This document shows positions 20,759 through 33,507 of a stretch of DNA of 64,000 nucleotides, piece by piece (the stretch's first letter is position 1; each line of letters begins with the position of its first letter). The DNA comes from Lyophyllum atratum. Taxonomy: Eukaryota > Basidiomycota > Agaricomycetes > Agaricales > Lyophyllaceae. The stretch spans positions 992,001-1,056,000 of the forward strand of contig JACGCN010000011.1 of the NCBI GenBank assembly GCA_014905825.1, given 5' to 3'. Position numbers and translations under genes: made by a program. The notes beneath the pieces were generated by a model. The model did not search any database. It saw nothing but the letters and a program-made list of their open reading frames with translations, and was not told the DNA's origin.

Positions 20759-23700
20759 ATGGGCAACATACACTCTGGGTCAACGTTGACGCGAACTACC
20801 GGGGCGCTGGACTCATTTGTGGCTGAACTGGGAGGGGATATCATCTACGAGAAAAGGTGTGTTCACATTGAATGAACTTCATTTCGCCACTCATGTACAT
20901 CGCAGCCTTGGTTCAGCTCGCTTCCTCAAGTCCGTAAAATGCCGCCATCGAAATCAATGGATTGTCATAAAGATATTCATCAAGCCAGATCCCGGAGTCT
21001 CTTTGCGGACATATCATCGAAGGCTGAAGAGTGAGTGATGTCCTCAGTCATTTCTGACACCATTGAACCTTGGGTCCACCGGTTTCAGTTGATAGAGAGG
21101 CCCTTCTCGATATCGCGAACGTCTACAACTATCAAGCCTTCGTCGAGACGGATAAAGCCGGTTACATCATTCGACAATGGGTTGCCAGCAATCTCTATGA
21201 CCGTATCAGGTATGAAGTCTTAGTTTGTCCAAGTCGACGGGAGCTAATCCGTATCTAGTACTCGACCGTTCTTGAGCATGATTGAGAAGCGATGGATAGC
21301 TTTCCAACTCTTCAATGCATTACGCGACGCGCGGAACCGCAAAGTTTCTCATGGCGACATCAAGTCCGAGAATATTTTGGTCACCTCCTGGAACTGGGTT
21401 TACTTGACCGACTTTGCGTCATACAAGCCAACATATCTTCCGCTCGATGACCCGTCAGACTTTTCGTTCTTCTTTGACACATCCGGCCGACGAACATGTT
21501 ACATCGCGCCTGAGCGCTTCTACACTGCCAGTACCAACCCAGAGATCAGTGCTAAGAAGTCGAAGTTGGCGATGGAGGACGCCGAGGGGAAGCGTGATGG
21601 AAAGGTGACGGAGGCCATGGACTGCTTCAGTGCTGGTTGTGTCATCGCAGAGCTGTTCTTGGAAGGCGCGCCACTGTTCACCCTTAGTCAGCTATTCAAG
21701 TATAGGGAGGGCGAGTTCAACGTCGACACGCAGCTCGCGGCGATTGACGATGAAGGTGTTCGGGTGAGTGTTTCCTTCATAAAACACGTCATACGCTTAC
21801 CTTGGATAGTAGAGTCTGATAAAGCAAATGATTGACCTCGATCCCAACGCACGCCCTACATTCGATTCCCTCCTCCATACGTCGCGTGGTTCCATCTTTC
21901 CTGAGTCATTTTACTCCTTCCTGCACAACTATGTTGCGTCTATCAATGACCTCCACACTGCGACTTACATCACACCATCCCCACCAACAGCAACCTCCGC
22001 GGCTACCCCTTCTACTATAGCCCCTTCGACGTCCGGATCAACATTACGGCCCAGCTCCTCACTGGGGCACCATCCTGGTGCTCCAACTGCAGATTCCGTT
22101 CCAGAAGCTCTCCCAAGCGAGTCTGACCATAGATTGGAGAAGCTCTGGGCCGACTATGAGAGTGTCGAGCCGTACCTTGTACCAGATACAACGGAGGAAA
22201 CACCAACAAATGTCCAGGTGGAGTATACTGCCACATCCACAAGCGTTTCAAAACCATTCCAAGTAAGCCTTTCTCCTGTCGTAATTGAAACTAAGTCTCA
22301 TCTTCTGCAGGATATCCTCCCCGTTGAATTACACATCCCAAATCGTGAACCCCACCTGGAGAATGGGCACAGAGGGCGAGCTGCCTCTGAGGGTATGTTG
22401 GTTTACGATGTCTTTCGCGTTTATGATATTAACAAACCTCCCAGATGGTCCGGCTCTTATCATCCTAGCACTGGTAACATCTAATATACGAAACTGTACA
22501 CTCCCAACGTCGAAAATTCGTGCACTAGACGTCTTTCTTGCACTTTCCTCCCATCTCACAGATGAAGCCAAGCTGGACCGCATGGTGCCCTACATCGTCG
22601 ATCTTCTTCACGATGAAGCCGCGATCGTGCGCTCAGCTGCCCTGCGCACTTTGATGCAAGTGGTAAATGCTTTCAATCTCCTAATGTGATGGGGCTCGTT
22701 TCCTGATAGATTTTGCAGCTCATGTTGGTGACCGTGATCACACCTTCGAACGCGGCCATCTTTCCAGAGTATATCATCCCTAACATTAGATACCTTGTGC
22801 AAGATGCTGAAATCTCAGTACGGTGTACCTATGCGCAATGTATTGCGCAGCTTGCAGACACCGCGGTGCGATACCTCGAGATGGGTCAAGCATTAAAGGC
22901 GCACGGCACCTTCAAACTCGGTATTGATGCGCAGGAATACGATCAAGGTCACTTTGAGGTTCGCAGTCGTAATTTGTCACATGTCCGGTGTTGCGATGTT
23001 GACCCCCTGGTGTGTCTACACAGGTTTCGTATGACGCCAGCATGCAGGACTTGCAAAACAACATCCAGGAGCACCTTTCGGCACTCCTCATGGATCCTTC
23101 AAGCATAGTCAAGCGCGCTGTCCTGCACGACATCTCATCCTTGTGCATCTTTTTGGGGCGACAGAAGACTAATGATGTCCTCCTGAGCCATATGATCACG
23201 TACTTAAATGATCGTGACTGGCTCTTGCGTCTTGCCTTCTTTGAGAGCATCGTTGACGTGGCTGCGTGCGCGGGCGGGCGAAGTCTGGAGGAATACATAC
23301 TTCCCCTTATGATACAGGCGCTATCAGGTAAGGCATTCATTACAGTACCCGTAAACCTGAACAACGCTGATGTAGTATGAGCAGACGTTGAGGAGACAGT
23401 AGTGGCAAAGGTTTTGGCAACTCTGACCAGCCTGTGCGAGTTGGGGTTGTTCCAGAAAATGCGCATATGGGAGCTTATGAGCGCCACGTTGGGTTTCTTG
23501 TACCATCCGAATGTATGGATACGAGAAGGTGAGCGCTCAGACCCTCTTGGCTTGTGTCGTGCTAACAAATTCTCCAGGAGCTGCGGCGTTCATTGCTTCC
23601 GCTGCGCACCACTTACCGCCAAGCGACGTGTGGTGTATTCTGTATCCGTCCCTCCGGCATTTCCTAAAGTGTGATGTAGTGGGAATCGACGAGCACAGCC

Positions 23701-26648
23701 TACTCTTGGCGATGAAGCCTCCTGTATGGACTGAATTTCATATTTCTGATGTTAATGGCTGACCCTGGTTTTCACTTCATAGCTTCCGAGGCGGATTCTG
23801 GATGCCGCAGTCCAGTGGGCGATGAAGTCCGACAAGACGAGTTTCTGGCGTGGACCTCGGAGGAATAGCGCGAAGGTTGAATCACCTCGTGAAAGCGTCA
23901 TATCAGTCCGTAAATCTGGCAACAGCACTATCACAAGGAATAAGTCTGAAGAGTGAGTCATACGAGAAGTTCAAATAAGCCTTGTGAGGCTGATCCTACT
24001 CGTTTTTACAGGGATGAAGCGAACCTCAATAAGCTTCAACAACTTGGAATGACTCCGAGCGAAGAAAGCAAGCTCCTTGCTATGCGGGATTACATCCTGA
24101 AGCTCGCCAATGCCACCTCCAGGTAGGTATTAATTGTGCTATCTTGATCGTGTTGCTCAAGTCTGTGTTAGCTTCGCATCTCGTCTGAGCTCTGAACCTG
24201 AGACAGGGAAGAGCCTCAAAGTCGTGGGGGATGTCGAACTTCAGAAGCTAGGGGTCGTCCCACAGACAGTCTTTCTCAAAACGCGTACCTCCGACTTTGC
24301 ACCACGTTCATCTCGTCTCGCGTCCTCCTCACGTAGATCAACTTTTGGCACTTCCGGTGGGACACCAATATTAAGTCCAACATGGACCAACAGAATATCT
24401 AGTGCGGATCACAGCAGTGCTGGGGCACCGTTCGAGGATCTCCGCCGCAGACTCGCAACCATCAATGGGTCGGTGTCTTCTGTAGGCCTTGGGCCGCCTC
24501 CACCTCGTGGAAACTACTCTCCTATCGCTGGTGTACCCTCGACCTCTACTTCCGCGATACACAACATCTCAGGACTCCCTACGACGCATGAGAGGCCGAG
24601 CAGCCCTACGGAGTCCATACTTTCCACTGCAAACTCACAAACTTTCCGACCAACGAGTAGACTGCACATCGGGAGCACTGATGGTCAGAAAGCCGCGCCT
24701 GCCATTGGGGCATCACGGGCAAACGCAACTGGGCTTTTGGATGCACACTCGAAGATACGGTCGGAGGAATCGCCCGACCTTTCAGGAAGGTCATCACCGA
24801 TATCCTTGTCAACCACCCTCCGACAGCGGCCACGCTTCCCATCACTTTTACCTATCTCGACCTACGGTGTGTTGATGTTTCTTATAATTCTGGTGTCATA
24901 AGGAACTGATTTGTGCATTAGACGGACAAGAGCCTGGGATCAGCAACCTCCTGGAAAATTTGTATCTAGACAACAACCGCGAGCTGCAACAGGACTTTGG
25001 TCCCAAAGTCCACGAAGGCCCCGTCCGGCGGCGCAACGCTGTCCGTCATACCTTCGGGCACCGCGACGGGAAGGCGCGGCAGACAGAGGCTAACTTAATC
25101 GCCAACCTCACTTCGCATTCGGACGCCGTCACGAGCATCGCCGTATCGCCCGACCACATGTTCTTTGTAACCGCCTCGGACGACAAGACGGTCAAGGTGT
25201 GGGACACGGCGCGTCTGGAGCGCAATGTCACGGGCAAGCCACGGCATACGTATGGTCAGCACCATGCGCGCGTCAAATGCGTTTGTATATTGGAAGGCGT
25301 GCATTGTTTTGCGAGTGCAGCGGACGACGGGAGTCTGCATATTGTTCGCGTGCATATTACGCAGAGTGGGGCGCTGCCGAAGTACACCAAGCTGCAGCTG
25401 ATTCGGGAACACCGTGTTGACACGGTTGGAGAGTATATAACGTGCATGACACATTATAATACAGGTGTGCCCTATGTCTTGCTGTTTCGAAGCTTTTCTG
25501 ACCTTTAGAATTAGATACTTCATCAAATTTGGTGTACGCAACAACGCACTCGAATATCACGATCCTAGATCTCCGGACGATGCGCGTTCTTCAAACTATG
25601 GAGAACCCTCGGCACTTTGGCCCCATCACTTGCCTGTGCATAGACCGTAAACGTTCTTGGATCGTTGTTGGCACGTCCACTGGTGTCCTGACCCTTTGGG
25701 ACCGGCGCTTCGGTCTACTACTTAGGAGCTGGCACGTCGGTGTCGCCTCGACGGGGAGGTCTGTTCGTATCCACCAATGCGTCGTGCACCCCTCCAAAGG
25801 GAAGGGCAAGTGGGTGATGGTGTCCATGGAATCCTCAAGGCGGTCCACCGACCGTTCGTACACGAACCTTGTAGAGGTCTGGGACATCGAGAAGGCGGTT
25901 CTGATGGAGACTTTTGTGACCCGGATGGGATCGAGCGCGGACACGGTGCCAGAGCCGCATGAGCTTACTGGTGTTGATGCAGACTCGAATCCGGCAGCAG
26001 CGATCGCTGCCCTTGTGCGTTCACGCCAGAACGGGGGCAACCTCTCGGGGGATACACGGCCGCATGTCTCATCTCGGAGTACCTCGAAGGACGCTACCAC
26101 GCTGACGACGCCTGCTCCTGATGTCCGCGCGTTCATTGTGGGACTTGATTTTGCAGGGCACACGCACAGGTCGTCGGACCTGAGTGAGCTTGGCGTGGAC
26201 TCTCCGTCCTCCATGCGGATGCCAGGGCGAGGGTTTATGATTACCGGCTCTGAGGACCGGAAGTTGAGATTGTGGGATCTAGGAAAGCTGGACCGGACGA
26301 CGATACTAAGTGGCCTGGAGTCGGACGTTGAGAGGCCGTCGTATCAGTCAGTGTTTTTAGTCCCATTTCGTGACTTCAGAATTGACACAGCTGTAATACA
26401 GGGCTTTCAGTTCTGGGACTGCTTCTACGTATGCGGAGACATGGCCACCATCGTCGGCGAGCGGGGCGCAGAGTAATCGGCCACCGCAGCGCATGTCCTT
26501 GATAACCCACAGCCAGCAGAATCTGCTCAAATCGCATCAGGATGTCGTTACGGCGCTGGCATCTATAGAATCACCATTTCGGGGTGGGATAATCAGTGGG
26601 GACCGTGCAGGCGTAGTGAAAGTATGGCGAATAGACATTGGAGAGTGA
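20759..26648 (+). CDS. VPS15: VPS15, regulatory pseudokinase/kinase subunit of class III PI3-kinase
   Basis: About 17 exons with introns near 50-65 nt (exon 1 is 20759..20856, exon 2 begins at 20906) give roughly 1,670 aa. The protein starts MGN, a myristoylation signal. The kinase-like domain has SHGDIKSENILV as catalytic loop (His-Gly-Asp in place of HRD) and DFASY where kinases have DFG, both typical of Vps15. HEAT repeats follow: DVFLALSSHLTDEAK, LLMDPSSIVKRAVLHD and SLCELGLFQKMRIWEL. After a Ser-rich linker comes a C-terminal WD40 propeller, with SHSDAVTSIAVSPDHMFF, SDDKTVKVWD, TGSEDRKLRLWD and a final GVVKVWRIDIGE. Vps15 anchors Vps34 with Atg6/Vps30 on endosomal and autophagic membranes and is needed for PI3P synthesis. 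The gene looks intact. The next gene starts 135 nt downstream on the same strand. Confidence 0.95.
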
Positions 26649-26783
26649 ATAATACCCTGGACTGTATATAAAGAGAGATGTGTATTCTATGTGATCGGGA
26701 AAACTTAGATTAGATGGCCATGTGGATAAACCTTGTGACCTGGCCACTGTCTTCTGCAAGAACGTGACTCGATCGATCTTTGG

Positions 26784-29700
26784 ATGCTTGCCCAGAATCT
26801 GACTCGAATCCAGTCTTTTCTCCGTTATAGATTATCTTACAGCCAGCGCAATCCATTCCCTCGCACACCGCACTTTTACCCGTCACTGCCAGCACGGTAT
26901 ATGGCAATGGCACACCCAGTCGCCTCGTCGTCCCAGCCGGCCCAGATTCCGGCTCTCGAAACCCCTCATGCAGTGATAGGAAATGAGAAGAAGCCCAAAG
27001 AGACTAAGGAGAAGAAATCGAAGGGTGTAGAGGGGACCAACTATCCTCTGGAGGTGCGCACGTAACGATAGCATGCGCTAGGACATGCACTGACAATTTT
27101 ATCTAGCTCCAACCTAAGCCAGACTTCTTCGATCACCGTATCAAGATGTTCGACCAACTCAAGGCAGAGTACGACGAGTTCGTGAAGGGTGCGTCTAATG
27201 TCGCGTTCGCTCCCTACATTATCTAACATGCGGATGTTCTAGCGCAACCTCGGGAGGAGATTACAGTCACGCTACCGGATGGCTCGGAACGCAAAGGAAA
27301 AAGCTGGGAAACTAGCCCCATGGATATTGCGAAGGAGGTGTCGAAGAGCTTGTCGGAACGTATCGTCATCGCTAAGGTATGTCATCAAGTCTCGACTTGC
27401 AATATGTAACCAACGCATTCTGGACACCCAGGTGGACGGACAGCTGTGGGACTTAGAACGGCCACTCGAGAAATCTGTCACGCTAGAGCTCCTGGAATTT
27501 GACCATCCAGAGGGTATGACTTGATCCCGCCGCGACCGTTCCCTTGAACTTATTGTGTAATAACAGGAAAGAAGGTTTTCTGGCATTCGTCCGCGCACGT
27601 ACTTGGTGAAGCTGCTGAACGCCACTATGGTTGCCTTCTTTGCCTCGGGCCCCCTACAGACGATGGGTTCTTCTATGAAATGGGAATTCAAGACCGGTAT
27701 GCTATCACGGAATCTTATCATGGACGCGTGACTCATACCATCGAAGGCCCGTGTCGAACACGGATTACCCAGCCCTGGAAAAGGTCGCGGAAAGCGCGAT
27801 CAAGGAGAAGCAGAAGTTCGAGCGCCTAGTCGTCTCCAAGGAGAAGCTCCTTGAGATGTTCAATGTGAGTTTGCTCCCTTCTAGCTCTCGAATTGTATGT
27901 AACAGTGCACGATAGTACAACAGCTACAAGCAATACCTCATCGAGACGAAAATTCCCGATGGCACATCTACCACAGTTTATCGCTGTGGTCCTATGATTG
28001 ATCTGTGTGTGGGCCCGCATATTCCCCATACAGGAAAGATCAAGGCGTTCATGATCACAAAGGTCAATCCAACTAACTCATCTACCTGGGTCGCAATACC
28101 TGACAGTGCCCTCTGATATAGAACTCTGCTTCCTATTTCCTCGGCGATCCTAAAAGGGAATCTTTACAACGTATTTACGGTATATCATTCCCTGATAAGA
28201 AGCAGCTCGCCGAGTACAAGGTATTCCTGGCCGAGGCTGCGAAACGCGATCATCGAAAGATCGGCAAGGTAGGAGGGTAACCTGCTGCACGCTTTCTGTT
28301 GCTAATTCTAATACAAGGAACAAGAACTGTTCTTCTTTAATGATTTGAGCCCTGGAAGCTGCTTCTTCCTTCCCCATGGGACCCGTATATACAACTCGCT
28401 CGTCGAGCTTATGCGGGTGAGTATCTTAATCTCGATCAATCTACTTCTCATAACATGATCCAGTCCGAATATTTCAAACGAGGCTATCAAGAAGGTCAAT
28501 ACTGTCATTCGCTTCAGCCGGTCACATACTGACTGGTATTCTAGTCATCTCGCCCAACATGTACAACAGCAAGCTCTGGGAAACTTCCGGTCACTGGCAG
28601 AATTACAAGGACGACATGTTCGTCCTTGATGTCGAAAAGGAAAAATGGGCCCTCAAGCCCATGAACTGCCCGGGTCATTGCCTGATCTTCGATTCGCGTG
28701 ATCGTAGCTACAAGGAGCTGCCCATCCGTATGGCAGAGTTTGGTATCATTCATCGCAACGAGGCTTCCGGCGCCTTGACAGGCTTAACGCGCGTGAGGCG
28801 CTTCGTGCAGGATGACACCCATGTGTTCTGCATGCCATCGCAGCTCGAGGAAGAGATCGGGTATCTCTTCGACTTTATGGAACATGTCTACGGGCTGTTC
28901 GGCTTCGAGTTCCGCCTCGAGCTGTCTACACGCCCAGATAACTACCTCGGCACCATCGAGACCTGGAATGAGGCTGAAGCAGTAAGTGTGCCGCCTGTCA
29001 TGTATGCATGTGGAGAAGCTATTAATCACAATCACCCCCCGCAGCAACTCACAAAGGCGCTCGAGAAGCACCACCCGGGCAAATGGGACCTAAACCCAGG
29101 CGACGGCGCCTTCTACGGTCCCAAGATCGACATCACGATCCGCGACGCGCTGCGCCGATCCTTCCAGTGCGCGACGATCCAGCTCGACTTCCAGCTGCCC
29201 GAGCGCTTCAACCTCAAGTACCGCGCCGCAGAGGACACCAACGACCCCGGGCGTCCCGTGTCGAGACCCGTCATCATTCACCGCGCCATCCTGGGCAGTC
29301 TTGAGAGGTTCATCGCCATCATTACAGAGCACTTTGCCGGTAAATGGTACGTCGTCGTCAGCGGGCGTCCTGCAGGGAAGCACGGAAACTGACCATGTGC
29401 GATGTCCCTTTTCACAGGCCGTTCTGGCTGTCACCTCGGCAGGTCCTCGTCATCCCCGTCGCGAACCCTTACGTGCGCAGTTTTTTTCGTTCGACTCGCC
29501 GGAGGCTGTGCTGATTTTTTTGTTTTACGTTTGACATATGACGTCAACAGAAAGAGTACGCGTCGGAGGTCGCATCCCGTCTTGGCGAACTGGGACTCTA
29601 CGCTGACGTGGACAACGGTGAGAATACCCTTCAGAAGAAGATCCGCAATGGCGAGATCGCGCAGTACAACTTCATCCTTGGTACGTCGGCTTCACCGCGT

Positions 29701-29896
29701 TACATGAGGCCAAGACACTAAATTCTCTTTTCGCTCAGTGGTTGGACAGGATGAGTTGGAGGCCAAATCCGTGAACGTGCGCAATCGCGATGACGTAGGC
29801 AGCAAGGCCAGGGCGCAGGTCGTACCGTTCGAAGAGATTGCTCAGAAGCTGGTGGAGCTTAAGAAGTCCAGGAGCCTCGAGAACAAACTTGTGTAG
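26784..29896 (+). CDS. THS1: Threonyl-tRNA synthetase, probably cytosolic and mitochondrial
   Basis: A multi-exon gene (about 14 introns) giving about 770 aa. A TGS domain follows the N-terminal extension ([19 protein letters not shown]). Next is the second additional/editing domain with [16 protein letters not shown] and [15 protein letters not shown]. The class II core has [29 protein letters not shown] and motif 3 around [15 protein letters not shown]. The anticodon-binding domain begins [15 protein letters not shown] and ends [11 protein letters not shown]. Two in-frame ATGs matter. The one at 26784 adds 39 residues rich in Arg, Ser and aromatics with no acidic residue, a credible mitochondrial presequence; the one at 26901 starts the cytosolic-type N-terminus [10 protein letters not shown]. 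It charges tRNA-Thr. Which start is used in vivo cannot be told from the sequence. Confidence 0.95.
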
Positions 29897-30176
29897 ATCA
29901 GCCGTCCTTGTGGCCATGCTAGTCTTTGAGTAAATATATTTCAAATGTATTCGATGCAGTAGGGATGCAGGTGGCAGGAACGAAGTGATGATAATGATTG
30001 TCTATGTACACAACAAGAAAGTCCTTAAGATGAGAGAGTGTTGTGTGATGAGCATATATGTATGTACATGCGGTCATTAGATGGGTCAGTCAGTGTATAC
30101 GTTGAGTTAGAGTTGAATGACGGATATATGGAAGCTTTTGGTGTCACTGGGCAAGGGTGTATCTGTAGGTCCGGGT
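29897..30176. other. Short 3'-to-3' intergenic region
   Basis: Convergent ends of the threonyl-tRNA synthetase (plus) and CSTF2 (minus) genes. TGAGTAAATATATTT near 29926 is a plausible polyadenylation region. No gene was seen. Confidence 0.4.
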
Positions 30177-31889
30177 TCACATGCCGAGGCTGCCCATGAA
30201 TTGACTGCGCTGAATGATGAACACAACATGTCAGTCAGTTCTGAAATCCACAAGCACGAAAGACAAACCAGTTGCTGGATCGCCGCCCGTTCGTTCTCCG
30301 AGAACGCGTTGATTTGCTCCGGCGTCATGCTGAAAACCTGCAATAACATTGCCTGGAAGACGCAAGATTCAGTTGAAACATGTCACTCTAAATGAGCGGG
30401 GAACACTTACGCGCTGAGCCTCGCTGATATCGGCCGAGGGTGCAGCAGCAGGTGCAGCAGCAGCAGCAGGCTGTTGTGCAGGGGCTGGCTGTGCTGGTGC
30501 TTGAGGCGGCTGCGCTGGCTGCGTCGGCGGTGGCGGTGGCCTGTAAAACGGGGGCATGCCAGGGTGGTGAGGTGGAGGAGGAGCATGTTGCGGGTGTTGA
30601 TGATGTGAGAACATAGCCGATGCCGGGGGCGCGGACATTGGGGGAGGAGCAAGCCCATGCATTGGTTGCGGTTGCTGCAAGGGCTGTGGTGGGTATCCCG
30701 GGTGCGGATTGGGGGGGTATTGAGGAGGCTGTTGGAGGTGTTGTGGAGGGACTGGGGGTCTCGGGGCCGCTGGTGGTGGTCCGGACGGCCCTGCTCCGCC
30801 TGATGTTGCTGCGAGCATACGTTGCAGGATCGCGGAGTCGACGATTTTATTCAGAAGGAGAGCCTGAAAGAGAGCATAGGCGAGCTGGGGATGGTGAATC
30901 AACAGCGTTCTTGCTTGCTCAGGATGCGTGATTACAAACGCCTGAGGAATAGAGGCATGTTCAATATGATGCGCCGAGGACGACGACGATCTGGATTTAT
31001 TTACCTTCATCTGAGCGAGAACTTCCATAAGCTGACTAGGCTGCATGCTTGCCAATGTCTGACTGATGTAATCCAAGCTCGAGGCGCCTTTTGCAACTTG
31101 CACGCCGGCCGGTAATCCAGCAAGAAAGGGCTGGCTTTCATGGCTCCGAGTGTCACCTGCACCGCCGGCGCGCCATTGACTACGTGGCTCAGATGGGCCG
31201 GGGACGCCCCCGTCAATAAGCTCTCCGCGGACTGTAGTTTTGCCCTCAAGGAACGGATCTGAATCCGCGAGATCGATCCTAAGTGGTCGACCGCCGACAT
31301 CCGTATTGTTGAGGTTTCGAACAGCAGACGCTGCGGTTTCGTGGTCTGTTCAAGGGATTTTCGCAGGTAATTTGCAGTGGTTTGAAGACCAGATGACGTT
31401 TTTGCGCGGCATGAACACACATATTTTAGATAAAGGCAATTATATGGTTATGTTGGTGGTTTGAACGACGTGATTGCCATTGATTGTGATTTCGGACGAG
31501 GTATCCATGTTCGTTTTGAGGATTGAGTTGACGATTTTGATCGTGCATGTGTGAATTTGAAGAATTTTGAGAATTTGAGGTTGGGGTTTGGGAAAAGGAA
31601 GCTTCGAGTCAGACAAAACCAAGGCCATAACGCACAGGAATAAATTGATGTACCCGCAAATTCACAGAAGCCGTAACCTCGGGGCTTTCCTGTCTCTCTG
31701 TCAAAAACTAATCTAAACAGAGCGTTAAAATGTTGAGTTTGTACATGTCCTTGAGCATGAGAAGACCACATGAGGACGATACCTAAAGCCAACTACTTGT
31801 CCTACGGACTTGAACACGTCGATTAGCTGGTCTTCGCCCATGTTATACGGGACATTGCCCACTATAGTGGCACGCGAAAAATTAGCCAT
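30177..31889 (-). CDS. CSTF2: Cleavage stimulation factor subunit 2 (CstF-64 / Rna15 homologue)
   Basis: Six exons, 31889..31783, 31712..31654, 31345..31005, 30941..30411, 30337..30269 and 30209..30177, give 379 aa. An N-terminal RRM has RNP2 IVGNVPY and RNP1 GYGFCEF, and ends GGRPLRIDLADSDP. The hinge domain follows: SLDYISQTLASMQPSQLMEV, then ITHPEQARTLLIHHPQLAYA and LLNKIVDSAILQRML. A Pro/Gln/Ala-rich linker leads to the short C-terminal helix domain MTPEQINAFSENERAAIQQL. The hinge binds CstF-77 (Rna14) and the RRM binds the GU/U-rich downstream element during 3'-end cleavage. Intron 2 is unusually long (308 nt) for this locus and splits the RRM right after RNP1. The final exon is only 33 nt. 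Confidence 0.95.
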
Positions 31890-32603
31890 GTGGCCCAGTG
31901 ACGCAGATGTTACGCACCGAAGACAACTTTGCTCATTGTATACGAGATATATGAGTAGTTTCCTGTTCCTAGTGAGTTTCGCAAGCAATGATAACGAGTT
32001 TACGACTGTGTGAGGAGTGTAACGACGATATGCGCAGAAAATGGGGATCTCCACAACACCACGAGTCAGCACGTGCGCGTGAAGGTTAGTGTTTGGTCAT
32101 AATTGGATCTAGTGGTCAAACCCCACAACGACAAAGCTTTTTCGGGTTACCTCCCGCGCTTTGTCAACGTGAAGCGGCCTTCGTCATGCGTTCCCGCTCG
32201 TCCAAGACCCGACTGCGCTTGCAGAGCCTTACTCAGCTACCACCTGTCTGGCAGGTTCAAGGTCGTTCCATTGCACCGCCCTGTAAATCACGGAATCGAT
32301 CTTCCGTAGTACTCCACAAGCTACCGCACAGCCACCCGTCTAGCCAAGTCGTTCAATAGCCGGGGCTGCCCTGACTTGTCTCGTCCTTTCCAGCTCTGGC
32401 TACACCAGCTCCGACCAATAGTAATACGAATGTGGCGAACGGATCACAGTGACTAGGTTGAGTTGATCGAATGACTCGGTCAGATATATAATGACCGGGC
32501 CGTGCCGAAGGTCCCACTATATAAACGAAACCTTTATACTCCAATGGTGGTGCATAGTTCCCCCCCTTCCAGAACCGCCACTCCCACTACACCAGTTGCC
32601 TAG
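31890..32603. other. Divergent promoter region of CSTF2 and the Hsp20-like gene
   Basis: About 0.7 kb between head-to-head starts. A TATA-like ATATATAAT lies at about 32483 and a CTATATAAAC at about 32517, the latter about 85 nt before the Hsp20-like ATG. Open frames inside are short and without motifs. Confidence 0.45.
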
Positions 32604-33507
32604 ATGAACGCCCGTCCAAACTGGATGAAATCCCGGTCGAACTCTGTCCCCGCTTCCGCTGATTACTTGCGCATTCGACGACGCGACTTTGCAAAATGTG
32701 TAGACATGGCGGTCGAACTTCGGATGAGGGCCAAGAAAGACGCGATGAAGAAGCAGAGATTGGAGAAGTACCATACTCGTCCCACTGCACCTCGTTGCCT
32801 TATGCCTCGGCAAGTCTTATCTTGTCCTTGAATTTACGCACCTCGCTGACCATTAACTTTAGATTGGGAATCATCGACGATAAATCCCAAGGCAGAATCA
32901 TTGCACAGCTAGAGATCCCCGACGTTGGTCCCAACATGGTGCAGTTGAAATTTCAAGGCGACAAACTCACCATCATCGGGGAGCGCCAGCCTCAACTAGC
33001 ATCTGTCCCAGCCGAGTATCAAGCTGGCCTTTTGCTGCACAGTCAAACTCCCATGAGTGGCGGTGACCAACGTCCTCGACTCATCATGCTACGTGGTGGC
33101 CATGTCACATCTGTCTCAGTCCCACTGCAACCACCCACTTCCCGACAATGTCAGCCTACCCAGGCCAACGCTGCCCCACAGTCGAATGACTCTAATCATC
33201 CAGTCTCGATGATGTACTACAACGAGCTGCGATACGGGCCTTTTCGCCGCGACCTTCGCGTACCTCCTGGAACAAAGGCAAGTATATATTAACTCGTCCA
33301 GTATCTTCTTGGATTAACGTCGCTGTTCTCTAGGCTGAAGACGTTGAAGCTACCTTCCACAACGGCATGCTGCTCATATCATGGCCCAGAGGCTCGCCAG
33401 CTACTCCCAAACCCGTCAATGCGGAGTCAACTGAAGTCATCATTCCTATCGCTCCCGACCTCCACGGCGCACCCATCACAATGAAGGTCGAGTCAATGGA
33501 GGAGTGA
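32604..33507 (+). CDS. Hsp20 / alpha-crystallin-type small heat-shock-like protein
   Basis: Three exons, 32604..32809, 32863..33277 and 33334..33507, give 264 aa. The alpha-crystallin domain begins with AQLEIPDVGPNMVQLKFQGD and KLTIIGER. After an insertion of about 80 residues (Gln/Pro-rich, partly disordered) it resumes with ELRYGPFRRDLRVPPGTKAE and the closing strand ATFHNGMLLISWP. The N-terminal 70 residues are very basic. Both introns start with GCAAGT, not GT. Using a downstream GT instead brings an in-frame stop in each case, so GC-AG splicing is the only reading that preserves the domain. The inserted loop between strands is long for Hsp20; similar long-loop members occur in Agaricomycetes. 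It probably acts as a chaperone or a divergent ACD protein; the role is not established. Confidence 0.85.

Noticed and set aside
25591..26214. 207-codon open frame on the minus strand
   Set aside because: Exact shadow of the VPS15 WD40 exon; codon pattern and family match support the plus strand.
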